A DNA stretch of 64,000 nt from NCBI RefSeq assembly GCF_958298935.1, contig NC_084942.1, positions 6,889,501-6,953,500 of the forward strand, written 5' to 3'. Both the position numbers and the translations under genes were made by a program. This DNA is from Phragmites australis. Lineage: Eukaryota > Streptophyta > Magnoliopsida > Poales > Poaceae. Below, piece after piece: positions 13,108-30,559 of this stretch. Each line of letters starts with the position of its first letter. The stretch's first letter is position 1. The notes below the pieces were generated by a model, which worked only from the letters and a program-made list of their open reading frames with translations, was not told the DNA's origin and made no database searches.

Positions 13108-13443
13108 CAGGAGGGAGCGTGCGGGCGGGAGCGGAGGGAGAGGGAGCTGGTTCGGGGCGAGGGAGGGAAGAGGTGGGTCGGCTCGGTGCGACTGGGCCAG
13201 GGGGCGCGGGAGGGGGCCAAGGTCGGAAAAGAGGGGGGGGGGGGGGGAGCAAGCTGAGGGAGAGAAAGAGGGAGATTGGGCCCCAAGGGATTTTTCTTTT
13301 TCTTTTTATTTTGATTCCTTTTCTTTCCTTTTTTTCTCATTTTCTTGTATTTTCTTTATTTCTTCCTTGCAAAAAATTTATTCCATTTATTTCTTTGATA
13401 AGATTTTTGGGATTATAATTTTGGGGTGTTACAACTCTTGATT

Positions 13444-15384
13444 CTACCACATTTTAAAAAAATTGATTCCGCAACAAGAGCCAGTTGTATGTAGTTGATG
13501 AGCCATACAATAAATATAATATGCATAAGGGCACTCATTCAGAATTAGAGCCTTTGATCCTTTCCGCTCCCCTCGCATATTACTTGTCCCGCCATAGCTT
13601 TGGCCTCTAATATCTTGGACATTCAAGTTATTATGTGCTAGGGCATCACAAATTGACTCCTTGAGAGTTGATGCAAAGTGTCATTGCCATGAATGTCATC
13701 TAGGAAACACACTCTTATGAACCCTTCGCTTTTGGGAAACCGAAGGACCAATGCCATTTGATCTTTTTTAGACTCATCTCGAGCTTCTTCAATGATTATA
13801 CAAAACTTGCTATTACCAATTTCTTCTTTGAGTGTTTTCTGCATTCTTCGAGAAAGTAGGCCAAGAATTTCCTATTGAAGTGGTTTACTTGACATTTCTT
13901 GGAGCATTTTCTGCAACTTCTTTGACGTCCTTGTTGTAAGAAGCCAAAAGCTTTAACATGTCAAGAAAGTTACCCTGATTTATGGATCCTGGAGTTTCAT
14001 CATGTCCTCTAAAAAGGCAAGCTTGTAATGATAACCACCTAATAAAATCACAAACGAACAAATGTTACTTGTTACAACCTATCTATACTCCTATAAAATG
14101 ATGAGTTATGGTAGATTTGAATAATCTTCACCATACATCTTATATGATCAAACGTTCCACAATCAAAGTTGGTCTCATGTCTCTTCCTATCTCAATTGTT
14201 TGGAAACCTCCAATCAAATTGAAAACTTGCAATTAATAGGCGCTATCAGCATTAAAAAATATTAATACACCATTATTTTCTTCCATCTATATCCAATAAC
14301 TAGAATCAATTTATATCTTCTATAATGATTAGATATAGAATGTATGAGTTATGCGTGAGCTTTTGATATCTATCGTCCACGAGTATTAATCACATGGCTC
14401 AAATTTGTACTTAACCCTACTAATTACATAACGTAATCAAATTTCTTATTCCCCTCCCCATAGGCAACAACCAAAAACCTCCCTTGCATGGTCGCATCCA
14501 ACTCCGAGCCTGCTTCATCATGCTACGTGTAGGAGGTTAGCTAGACCTCCTGTCCTTTCCTTTCCTTTCCTTTTTGTCTCATTTCCTTTTCTTATGCAAA
14601 GATGAGTATGTTTTCGCTATTTCATGTTGAGAAGCTTTAGAGATGCATCATCAACTTTTTGTTTTTCAATTATTATTTTTCCCGTAATTTTTTTCCCTGT
14701 CACAATTTTTTTTCATAGGCTTGTACAATCACCCTTTCAATTTGATTCATACTATTTTTTAGATTATCAAAACACCTGACTGAAAAATTATGAGCTGAAT
14801 TAAAATCTTGGCCCATGTGAGTTAAAAAGGCACACTCTTTTCCATTATTCACCTTCTTCCATTTTTTGAATCCATCAACTATGAATGCATTTGAGCCACA
14901 CCTCCCAGTTGGCTTTTTGCGAAAAGATGAAACACGGTAGTCAATAGGCACAATTTGTGGTTGCTGAATACTCTAGCCAAGGAAATTGTTTGAACCAACT
15001 GTATTGGAATCGGTGACGATGTTTTGTTGTTATAATGGGCACTCTTTCTTGTATGCAACATATGGGCCCTCAGAAATAAAAAATTGCAGTGCTTCTTATT
15101 GGTTATCATGAGGAAGTTTCAAAATCTGTTGGCGTTTACCTGGGCACTCTTCCAATTCTAGCTTGTTGCGGAACTTCTACTGGTGTCACAATAGTCTGAT
15201 CAGGAGTTTGCATATCATCCGGATTAGCATTAGAGCTATTTTGTCCTGTAGGTTGCTCCGTGGTTGGATTTGCATTTTCAACACTAGGGTAGGAGCTTGA
15301 AGTAACTGGCTTGAAAAAAGTATTTATTGTTAGTGTCTTCTTCTTCATCCTTGACCTTGAAGCAATGGAAATAATAAAGCACAA
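13444..15384 (-). pseudogene. Degenerate hAT-family (zinc-finger MYM-like) transposase
   Basis: Four minus-strand blocks lie in N-to-C order of this family. 15384-15136 begins MKKKTLTINTFFKP, the usual N-terminus. 14951-14700 has KPTGRCGSNAFIVDGFKKW, NGKECAFLTHMG and FNSAHN, the TTF-type zinc-finger region. 13844-13638 has EEIGNSKFCIIIEEARDESK and QMALVLRF. 13626-13444 has DIRGQSYGGTSNMRGE and ECPYAYYIYCMAHQLH. The blocks are in different frames and separated by stops, so no full protein can be made. The C-terminal part is missing, and solo LTR A begins next to the last block. Between the blocks I see only remnant or intronic sequence. Confidence 0.8.
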
Positions 15385-16080
15385 AAGAATTGAAACAAAA
15401 GATAAATTAGATTTCTAATCTAAGCACATCTAAGTTAATAAATTAACCCCTTCCTTCCATGCACTAAGTATAGCCCATTGATTCTCGACTCTCAATAAAG
15501 GTACTAATTACTATTTACTAGTTAGTGCTATAGTTTGTTTATACAAATACGGCAGCGAACCTTGACTTAAGTTTAGGCTATCCATTGCCAATGGGCGATA
15601 ACTATTAGTAGGGTCGATGGGGATGGATGATAGGCGATGGAAGGACCAAAGAAGGTTATAGTGCGTCACAGCCTCGCAAGGTCGGTGCCCAATTTCCTTA
15701 GCAGATGAGCGGCAACGGCAGCCGAGTGGTTTAGACGAACTATTGAAGAGCCGTGCAATGCAAGAAACAAAACACTCAATCTCACGTCTATTTGTTCTGT
15801 CTTCTCAGGTCGATATGTTCCGTCCTTCCAATAGGCAGAGGCAACAACGGTGGACTAAAACTAATTCTCACGTCTATTTATTCTGTCTTCTCAGGTCGAT
15901 CTGTTTCGCCCTTCCAACAAGTAGGAGGCAACAAGAGTGAACTAAAACTAATTCCTATTGGGAGGTACTTCTCACCTATCCGGCAAGCTAAGAAATACCT
16001 CTATTATCCTTCTTCTATGGCATCCACGTCAACCTCTAGGCTGTTTTTACTTTCTGCCCACTAAACGGGTAGGAGGAGGC
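15385..16080. repeat. Intergenic DNA with an 86-bp two-copy tandem repeat
   Basis: TCTCACGTCTATTT starts at 15780 and again at 15866. Both units run through TCTGTCTTCTCAGGTCGAT and end ACTAAAACTAAT, giving copies 15780-15865 and 15866-15952 with a few substitutions. No gene is recognised in this interval, which separates the hAT relic from the KDO-8-P synthase promoter. Confidence 0.75.
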
Positions 16081-16125
16081 TATTTTGTAAAATTCTAAAA
16101 CGACCTCATAATTTTGCATTTTTTA

Positions 16126-16140
16126 GATATAAAAAATATA
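16126..16140 (+). promoter_or_regulatory. Candidate TATA box of the KDO-8-P synthase gene
   Basis: GATATAAAAAATATA lies about 290 bp upstream of the start codon at 16421. It precedes a pyrimidine- and CCG-rich stretch (16170-16300) typical of a grass 5' UTR. Position and composition are suggestive; no transcript evidence is available. Confidence 0.4.
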
Positions 16141-16420
16141 CAAAAAATTTTGACAGAAACCCACAAGGTTTGGTTCTCTCTTTCCTCCCGTGGCTGTCGT
16201 CGTCCTCCGCTCCGGCCCCATTCACTCCTCCTGCGCCTCTCCGCTCCGCACTCGTATTTCGATCGGATCTCTCTTCTCTCCGGTTCGTGCTCTCCCTTCC
16301 TCGAAATTTTGTTTTTCTGGCACGTGATTCTGCCGCATTTCGTCTCGTGTTCTTGGGGTCCTTGGACTGTGAGGTGCCTTGATCTTGGGTAGTGCTACCG
16401 TAGGGAGGAAGAAGGAGAGG

Positions 16421-22146
<5,726 letters not shown>

Positions 22147-22304
22147 TCTAGTTTGGTCGATAGAAGGCACAGTTCCACTTTCCATTGGTTTCACCAGTGT
22201 AATCACTTCAGGATGGATTGCTCTTTGCATGCCATAATTGTTATTTTCTCAAGCATAAGCATAATGGCCGTGGATAATTGTTATCACTGAACTACTGAGT
22301 GGAG

Positions 22305-22352
22305 TGGAAACCTGTCTGGTTGGTTTGGTGGAAACCTGTCTGGTTGGTTTGT
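22305..22352. repeat. 24-bp direct tandem repeat in the kdsA 3' flank
   Basis: TGGAAACCTGTCTGGTTGGT starts at 22305 and again at 22329; the two copies match. It falls between the kdsA stop codon and the candidate poly(A) signal, so it is probably within the 3' UTR. Confidence 0.85.
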
Positions 22353-22741
22353 GTTGTTTCATCAGTTGTACCATGTTATTGGACAAACAATAAACTGCCA
22401 AAATAAAACAATTGCTGGCTGATTACCAGCTTGATGCCTCTGTTGATCCAGATGATAAATTGATAAAGTTCCGGAACGTCTCTCTCTCTCTAGTTTGATG
22501 TTGAAGTAAACTACAAGAAGGTTCTAATTGGAACAAACCAAAATGTAAGTACAATGCAATGGATCAGTTTGTGACAGTAACAGCAGGAAATTTGTACAAG
22601 AAACTACCACTTTCTTCCTTCCAGCAAGCTTGCAACAATGCAGCAATTTCTCGACTCCAGCGCTCCAGATACATACAATAAAATAAATATCACTTGACAA
22701 GCTGCCTGTTCTACTGCACTAGCAAGTTTCGAATTAGATTA

Positions 22742-23222
22742 TTACTTCTGTAGCCGTCTACTACTTTTCCTGGTGGGTACATGGCCTTTCTCAGATACAG
22801 AGAGCCTTTTCTCCTTGAAAGCCTTCACCATGTGGTACGCCTGAAGTGAAGCACACAAATGAAAGTTTTGATCAAATTCTGTGCGCTTCACATTAAAAAG
22901 TTACCCAAGTAGGAATTACCTTGCGGATTCCAGATATCAATCCCATGGATTCAACTGAATTCTCATCGACAAATTTCAGTTTTGTGCAGCCGTGTCCCAT
23001 TTTGCATAGTCGACCCATATCATCTACAATATAGTTGGCTAGCAAAATGAGAAAGTAACAAAGGAAACGTAGAGTCCCAGCTGGTGAGAAGAACCAGTGA
23101 ACTCACCTTTTAGCTTCAGAATCATCAGCTCGACATACATCGTCAGGCGAATGTGGGAGAAAATGCGGACATCTTCACCAACGTCCTCCCGGAGGATCAC
23201 ATCAGATTTTCATTCTGCATCA
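22742..23222 (-). pseudogene. 3' exons of an unidentified gene, truncated by an LTR insertion
   Basis: Three minus-strand exons join in frame through GT-AG sites: 23222-23107, 23023-22920 (104 nt) and 22840-22742 (99 nt with a TAA stop). The product reads DVGEDVRIFSHIRLTMYVEL..., then DDMGRLCKMGHGCTKL...GLISGIRK, then AYHMVKAFKEKRLSVSEK with a basic C-terminus. I do not recognise the family. Upstream the coding part ends at 23222, exactly where the LTR end TGTCGAG starts at 23223, and an in-frame TGA lies just inside the remaining 5' exon. It is convergent with kdsA, with about 600 bp between the stop codons. It may be the C-terminal relic of a real neighbouring gene whose 5' part was lost or displaced. 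Confidence 0.6.
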
Positions 23223-26200
23223 TGTCGAGACTGGTTCAAAAAACAAACAAATCTTATACTGAGTCTAGAAATCAATTTCAACACACGGTGACTTAATTGA
23301 TAATAATCATTACAATGTTTATACTTAATCGAATTAACCGTTTTACAAAAGTGACCTTCAAGGGTCGAAGAACTAAATAAACTGCAGCGAAACTAAACGA
23401 ACTACGAAGACTCTAATCCTTTACGACTCTTCCACATGCATCATCGACGTAGAAAGTATTTTAGAACGATCCACCTTTAGTGTACTCCTTGATACCTTCT
23501 CCAACTGAGTGTTTGGTGGTGATAGCAAAAGTGAGTACTTGTTATACTCAGCAAGTTGTGAAGAAAATAATATGCATATGAAAGCTTTAACAAGAATATG
23601 GCTAAATGACTCCTTTACGTAAAACATTATTTATGTAAAACCATTTGAAAATCAATAATAATTAAGTGAATAACAAACCACCTCAAGATTGTATCCATCT
23701 TGATTTAACCAACTACCAACACCTCGACCAAAGTTCCATCCACTAAGGTTGAACGCTCAATCATAGTTCCTACCATTATGATTAATCATTCTCAACTATG
23801 ATTCCCACTATCACAGTTGACCCGACTAAATAAAACATCAAGTTATAATCATAGTAGGTTTTCAGTGTCACTTATGATCGTGAGCACGGCTGAATATTCA
23901 GTTTTAACTCTGTAGAGGTTGTACGTTATACACAAGATGTTTCATCCCATTTTGCCGAGCATCTATTGGCCGACGGAGAACTCTTACACACTACCAAGGT
24001 GTGCGCTAGAAATCCACTCCAAAGCCTTTACAATGTACCCTTTCAGCACATATCTACCCGCTAAGATTTCACTGCTGTATGATTCCACCTCAACAACAAA
24101 AGCCCCCTCTTGGGCCTTTCGGATCTCAAGACATCGTCCATTCACCGCTCTTCTGCCTGGTCTACACTATGCTAAGAGTAAGCAAATTACTTGGCTAGGT
24201 CCGTCCTATACCAGTCTTATGGTTGTACTGTAAACATAGAAATATCACCCCACGAATCGGTCCATAGATTTTAGCAAGACTACCACTTTCCCAACCATAC
24301 ATTTCATCATACCAACTACTCAAATCCCTATACCATATTACAACAAAAATTATTCCATCATATTTTATCATTATTGTATAGGATCATTATCAAGTTCGTG
24401 GAACAATTATCATGATTACCATCCCAAAGCAAAGCTAAGCATCATCTACCCATTCATAACCCAAACCATACTATGGTGATAAGAAAAAAACTAGGGTAAA
24501 GCTTAACTCTTGGGATTCTCAACAAAATTATTAGCATGCATGTTTGTAAAATAAAATATTTAAAAACTGAGATAAAAATGATCAAGAACACAACTTGCCT
24601 TCACTGAATTCAGTTGGGTCTTCAAAATCCTGATCCTGCAGACCTTCTAGCTCCTCCTGAACATTGGTGTCTACTCGCAACATACGTGGAAAAGCAACAA
24701 CACATAAACACCAAGATAAAAAAACCAAAAATCACACAATAAACATCATCACATATAAGATCACGCTAGTCCGGACAATCTGGCGAAAGAACGAGTCAAA
24801 ATGGAGCTACGATTGACAAGTCATGATTTTCTAAAGATCAAAACATGACTAGAAAGATTATCTACAGATGAAATTATACTGCTAGGAATTTTCTAGAATT
24901 TTTCCAAAGCCATCAATGATTTTCTAGGATTTTTCTAGCATTCATTTGAATTATAAACTATTTAAAACTATAAAACATTATTAAACATTTTCATAAATTA
25001 ATTTACTAACTATTATTATTATTTAGAATTATTTTCTACTGAAAAACTATTTATTACGCAGTATTTAACCATTATGATGTCAGCACACAATTAAAACAAT
25101 TAAAAAGAAAAACAAAAGCTGACTGGGTTGTTGACTGGGCACTACAGGCTGAGGTGGCTTGACACGTAAGAAAAAGTGCTGATGTGGCTCACTGACATGG
25201 CAAAGGCTGCTCACTGGGATTATGACTTGACACGTGTTGCGCTTAGTCTGGCTACCGAAGGGGTATGAGGGGCTTCTAATCTCGGCTCTTGATCTTGGAT
25301 CGAATGGCTCACATGCACTGGTTCTCATCTCTGGCTAAACAGAGGCAGCAACGACGGCTTCCGTGGTGGCGCAACGTCGGAATCTCACTAGAACAGCGCT
25401 CCGGTGACCTATCTAATCCGGCGAGCGGTAGAACAGGGTCAGGGAAGCACGGGGATCATACCTAGGGGACACGTCGACGTCGGAGAGGCTCTAGAGAGGC
25501 GAGCGATGACACACGGCGACGAACTCCTTCAGACCTCATCGGAACTCCGTTCTGGGTGACAATTGGTGGTCGGGATTGCTTCGGGAACACCTTCGTGCTC
25601 CTGCTATGCTTGAGAACTCCTTGGCAGCAGCTTTTGGGCTACGACGGTCGAGATCGACGGCAGCGGCTCTTTATTCCGATGCGATGGCAAAAGAGCTGCT
25701 CTCGGTGACTCACGACTCTATACTGATGGATTGCTCTGGGACGCTCTAGGGGAGGGGTCTAGGGTTCCTTATATACCCGGGAGAGATAGAGTTCGTGGGC
25801 GTCTCGGCTTCGATTTGAACGGCGGCGGCAAACACTCGAACTCTGACTTGAACTCCAATCCGCATGGAGATAAGGCATACTCGATCGGGATTCTTGCTTA
25901 TCCGCAGGCTAGTGAGCTTCTAGATGGTCTTCTCCATCGTATGCGTGTCGGTCTTTCATTCATGGCTCGTGGCCAGCTCGGTTTCTTTGGCATCGTGAGA
26001 GAAAGCGGAGGAGAGAGGAGACAGAGGTAGAGGATGATGGGCGGCCGGGCTGGCGAAGTGGGCTACAGCCCAGAGAAAGAGAGAGGAGAGGGTGAGGGAG
26101 AGATTGTGGCGGGCTGGGTTGGCTGGATCGGGCCGAAACAGAGAGAAAAGAGAAGAGGGAGAGGTGATGGGCTTCGGCCTTTTTCACTAGAGGCTTTTCT

Positions 26201-26418
26201 TTTTTTTTCTTTTCTATCTTCTCTCTTGTACATGTATACTTATTCATACAGTGTATATACCACCTATATACTTATATTAGCTCATATAAACAAGCAAACA
26301 AACAAGTAATCAAATATATACACATATATACACTTAAGAATTATTTAGCTTAGCAAATTCTTTATTCTCTTGAAAAAGTTTTATATTTTTCTTAGTTTTA
26401 TGAACTTGGGCTGTTACA
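23223..26418 (-). mobile_element. Ty3/gypsy LTR, copy B (3' LTR of a minus-strand element)
   Basis: Left end TGTCGAGACTGG at 23223; right end GGCTGTTACA at 26418; length about 3.2 kb. On the minus strand it reads TGTAACAGCCC...CAGTCTCGACA. It is homologous to copy A (6500-13433) and to the fragment at 57300-58878. It adjoins the 3' end of a decayed gypsy pol on the same strand, so it is the 3' LTR. The GC-rich part (25330-26200) and the AT-rich part (24300-25080) occur in the same order in all copies. Such long LTRs are typical of the Tekay/Del chromovirus lineage; that lineage assignment is inference. The open frames inside are incidental. Confidence 0.85.
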
Positions 26419-29400
26419 AAACTTACCCCCTTAAAGGAATCTCGTCCTCGAGATTCGGGTTGATCTCCAAACAAGTGAGGAAACTCTGCCTTTAGCTCTT
26501 CTTTTTGTTCTTAGGTTGCTTCATCTTCAGTGTGGTGACTCCATTGTCCTTTGCACATACATATGACCTTTCTCTGAGTCACACGCTTAGCCGTCTCTAA
26601 AATTTTGACCGGGTATTCTGAATAAGTCAAATCCTTTTGCAGTTCCACTTCTTCCAGGGGTAACTGTTCCTTTGGCACACACAAGCACTTCTTCAGCTAC
26701 GATATATGAAACATGTTGTGCACGTCTTCTAGCTTGGGCGACAGTTCCAACTGGTAGGCCACTTCTCCACGTCTAGCACTCACTCTAAACAGTCCAATGT
26801 ACCCGGGTGCCAACTTGCCTTTAACCTTAAAACGGCGAAGTCCTCTTAAAGGCGAGACCTTGAGATACACATAATCTCCAACCTTGAAAGTTAACTCTCG
26901 GCGTCGGTTATCCACATAACTCTTCTATCTGGATTGGGTTGTCTTTAACTTTTCTCGTATTGCCTTGACTTGCTCCTCAGCTTCCTTGAGTATTTTCGAT
27001 CCAAACACTTGACCTTCTCTAGTCTCACTCCAATGCAAGGATGTTCTACACTTCCTTCCATATAATGTCTCGAATGGGGTCATCTGTAAATTGGACTGAT
27101 AACTAGTGCTATACGAAAATTCTGCATACAGCAAGTTCTTATCCCAACTGTTACGATTTTGAAGAGCACAAGCCCGCAACGTATCCTCAAGTATCTGGTT
27201 TATTCTTTCTGTCTGTCCATTTGTCTGTGGGTGATATGCTGAGCTAAAATTCAACTTCGTGTCCAAGGATTTATGAAGTTGCTGCCAAAATCTTGAGGTA
27301 AATTGAGTCCCTCGATTTGACACTATTCTCTTTGGAACACTATGCAAGCACACAATCCTGGATTGGGTACGAGATAACTCTGTTAACTTATCTCCTTTAT
27401 AGATTGTTTTAACCGGAATGAAATGAGCTACCTTTGTGAGACGATCCATAATGACCCATATTGAATCATATCCTGATTGGGTACGAGGTAAAATGACTAT
27501 GAAATCCATCCTAATTTCTTCCCACTTTCATTCTAGTATCTTCAGAGGCTGTAGCAATCCTGTTGGTTTCTGATATTCTACTTTCACACGCTGACATACA
27601 TCACACACTACCACATACTCGTCTATCTCTCACTTCATACCAGGCCACCAATAGCAGCACTTCAAATTCTGATACATCTTGGTACTGCTTGGGTGAATAG
27701 AATAAGCTGACTCATGAGCTTATCTTAAAATTATCTCCTTAAGTTATTTTTGGTCTGGTACATAGATGCACTTGACAAACCATACCATGCCTTTCTCGTC
27801 TTCTGAGAACTTTGGGGCTTTGCCTGCATTAATATTTTCTTTAATCCCTTTGATATTTTCATATCTTTCTGTCCCTTCCGAATGTCCTCATCCAAGGTAG
27901 GTTCTACTTCCATGGTTACTGCCTTTAAATTCATGACAAAACCTAGGTTAAGACGTCGGAATTCTTCACACAAAGTCGGTTGAGCTTCTTGTAACATGGC
28001 AATAGTACTGTATACTTTACGAATTAACGCGTCTACAACCACGTTTATTTTTTCTGGGTGATAATGGATTCCTACATCATAATCCTTGATCAATTCTAGC
28101 CATCTTCGTTGCCTCAAGTTAAGGTCCGTCTGGGTGAATATATACTTTAAGCTCTTATGATCCATGTATACTTCACATCTTTACCCAAGAATATAATGCC
28201 TCCATATTTTCAAAGCATGCACTACTGCTGCTAACTCCAAGTTATGAGTTGGATAATTCTTCTCATGAGTCCTCAACTGTCTCGAAGTGTACGCTATCAC
28301 TTGTCCTTCTTGCATCAAAACACATCCAAGATCTTATCGAGATGCCTTGTAATATATGTCGAAGTTCTTCTGGATATCCGACAACACTAATACTGGGGCT
28401 GTAGTTAACTTCTTCTTAAGCTCATTGAAACTCGCTTCACAAGCGCTTGTCCATTCATACATCTTTTTCTTCTTTAGCAACTCTATAAGTGGCTTGGCTA
28501 TCTTCGAGAAACCTTCTACGATACGTCGGTAATAGCCTGCTAGACCAAGAAAATTTCTCACTTCTGTAACGCTGGTAGGTGATTTCCAATTCAACATATC
28601 TTTCACCTTACTTGGGTCTACTGCAACTCCTCCGACAAATAAAATATGTCTAAGAAATGGCACCTCTGCTAACCAAAACTCACACTTGCTAAGCTTCACA
28701 TACAGTTGATGTTCTCTAAGCTTTCCTAAAACTTTTCTTAGGTACTCTTCATGTTCTTCTTCACTCTTAGAGTAAACTAGTATGTCATCAATAAACACCA
28801 CAACAAACTTATCCAGATACTACATAAAAACCTTATTCATGAGGTAGATGAAGTAACCTGGGGTGCTAGTTAATCCGAACGACATATCTGTAAACTCATA
28901 TAATTCATGCCGAGTGATGAATGCTATCTTGGGTATATCTGATATTCGAATCTTTAGCTGACTATCTGATATTCGAATCTTTAGCTGATGGTATCCTGAT
29001 CTTAACTCTATCTTTGAAACCACTCGAGCTCTGATAAGTTGGTTGAATAGATCTTCGATTCTGGGTAATGAATACTTATTCTTTATGGTGACATCATTAA
29101 GTACTCGATAATCTATGCACATCCTTTGGCCTCCATCTTTCTTCTACATGAAGAGCACATGTGCTTCCCATGGCGAGGTACTAGGGCAAAAATAACCCTT
29201 CTCTAACAATTCTTATATTTGCTTCTTTAATTCGGCTAGGTCATTAACAGGCATCCTATAGGGTCTCTTAGCTATAGGCTTAGTTCCTGGCACAAGATGA
29301 ATTACAAACTCAATATCTTGATCTGGTGGCATATCTGATAATTCATCTAGAAACATGTCTAGAAACTTACAGACTATCCATATTTGGTTCACTGTCAATC
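26419..29400 (-). pseudogene. Decayed Ty3/gypsy pol: reverse transcriptase, RNase H, integrase, chromo-like tail
   Basis: Read on the minus strand from 29398: PPDQDIEFVIHLVPGTKPI and KRPYRMP (start of RT), [44 protein letters not shown] (RT catalytic FIDD, 28801-28740), [23 protein letters not shown], then RNase H (28340-27960), integrase (27509-26925) with VMDRLTKVAHFIPV and GQTERINQ, and a C-terminal piece VGDYVYLKVSPLRGLRRF (26915-26697) running into CLCVPKEQLPLEE. Many in-frame stops and frame changes make it non-functional. The integrase second acidic residue is Asn (SNRGTQF, where SDRGTQF is usual). RT carries an in-frame 27-bp duplication near 28943-28990. Protease, gag and the 5' LTR are not seen, so the element is truncated near 29400. 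Confidence 0.93.
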
Positions 29401-30556
29401 ATTCAAGATAGTTCGACTTATATTGCTCTGTTGACGTGTCCTTACATTATCTGGTCCAGGCATCGATCGGTTCATAAGTCCTAGGCACGCGCATTGAAGA
29501 AACGTTGGAGTAAGTCAAGTAAACATGTCATGTCTCTATCTGACATTGCAAAATTAAAATCAGTTGAATTGAAATATGACCTGAGACGGCTAGCTTGGAA
29601 CTTCACAATAACTACTACAAATTTCCTGCAATTTATGTAGTGAAATATCTATGTTTCCAAATAGATCCACTGGCGTAATTGAAGTCAAGATTTTTGTAAG
29701 AACCTTTTTTATCTTGAACCACTAATGACTGGGTTTTTGTGGTCTGCTTAGAATGTTCTCCTCCCCGGCCTCTAACGGCTGCAGACTCTGGCCACTCATC
29801 ACAAAAGAGTAAGGCGTGCCCTAGTCCAATGATAGTTATGATACCTCATTGTCCGTGCTGCCCGCCTGTGGCATCACCTCTCTCACCGCATGGTCTCGCC
29901 TCCCCTCAACCTTTCCATGGTCCATCACCTCGTCATGACATGTACTACTCCCTCCGGTCAAGACTACTTGAGGCTGGAGCTAGGGTTCTTACATAAGTGC
30001 ATGAAAGCAGCTTGACGCTGAAGGAAAAAGAGGAGCAATAGTCCGCTTATAGCCCTGATTAACCCACCTTCATGCATGCTTCCTTCAGATAACTCAGCTA
30101 ATTCCATCATCAAATCGGGACAAGTACTCGGCACCCACTAGGAAGGACCAGTACTCGGCGGGCAGTCGGCAGGAGTACTAGTACTGGTAAGCGCGCACGT
30201 AGAATACTCGCGTCTATACTCAAAGAAAAATACTAAATAATCTAATATGTTCAACATATTCATGTGTCAAGCCCGTGCGTTGGCATGAAAAAATGTCACC
30301 AACTAAAACCATCAATTAAGTGGTTTCCATTGCGTTAGACAACATTAGGATTTTATAAATAATATCCAATTTAGCTTACAACCTAGATTTGTCCATTTAC
30401 ATAAACAACTCCATGCTAGTACGAGTCTTACATATTTGTCGGACCCCACCTCTGAGTTCCACTGTACATCTTGTATCGGTTTTTTAATCAATAGCTGATA
30501 CATATATTTTTAATAGATTTGTCATTAGAAACATACTTCCATTATAAAACCTGATT
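29401..30556. other. No recognisable gene; truncated junction DNA
   Basis: The gypsy element ends without a second LTR. The open frame at 29739-29996 has no domain. A CTCCCTCCGGTC phrase near 29948 resembles a Stowaway-type terminal motif, but no partner end or TA duplication was found. AAGCCCGTGCGTTGGCA near 30273-30290 resembles a motif seen near the ends of grass repeats. Nothing here is supported as a gene. Confidence 0.4.
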
Positions 30557-30559
30557 TAA

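Larger units (their letters stand above)
6500..13433 (-). mobile_element. Solo Ty3/gypsy-type LTR (copy A) split by a nested LTR element
   Basis: The left end TGTCGGGACCGG starts at 6500 and the right end GGGGTGTTACA stops at 13433. The flanking pentamers are identical: ACTCT at 6495-6499 and 13434-13438, a perfect 5-bp target-site duplication. On the minus strand the LTR reads TGTAACACCCC...CCCGACA. It aligns by eye along its length with the LTR at 23223-26418 (for example GAGCACGGCTAAT...TCTACAGAGGTTGTAC near 7080-7115 against 23880-23925). Without the nested element (about 8433-12302) it is about 3.06 kb, close to the 3.2 kb of the second copy. No internal pol lies between its ends, so this is a solo LTR produced by LTR-LTR recombination. 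It interrupts hAT-derived sequence on its right. Confidence 0.88.

Noticed and set aside
12533..13252. A 239-codon minus-strand proline/serine-rich open frame
   Set aside because: It lies inside solo LTR A and is driven by the GA microsatellite and GC-rich LTR sequence.
29943..29960. A Stowaway-like terminus (CTCCCTCCG)
   Set aside because: No inverted partner or TA target duplication was found nearby.
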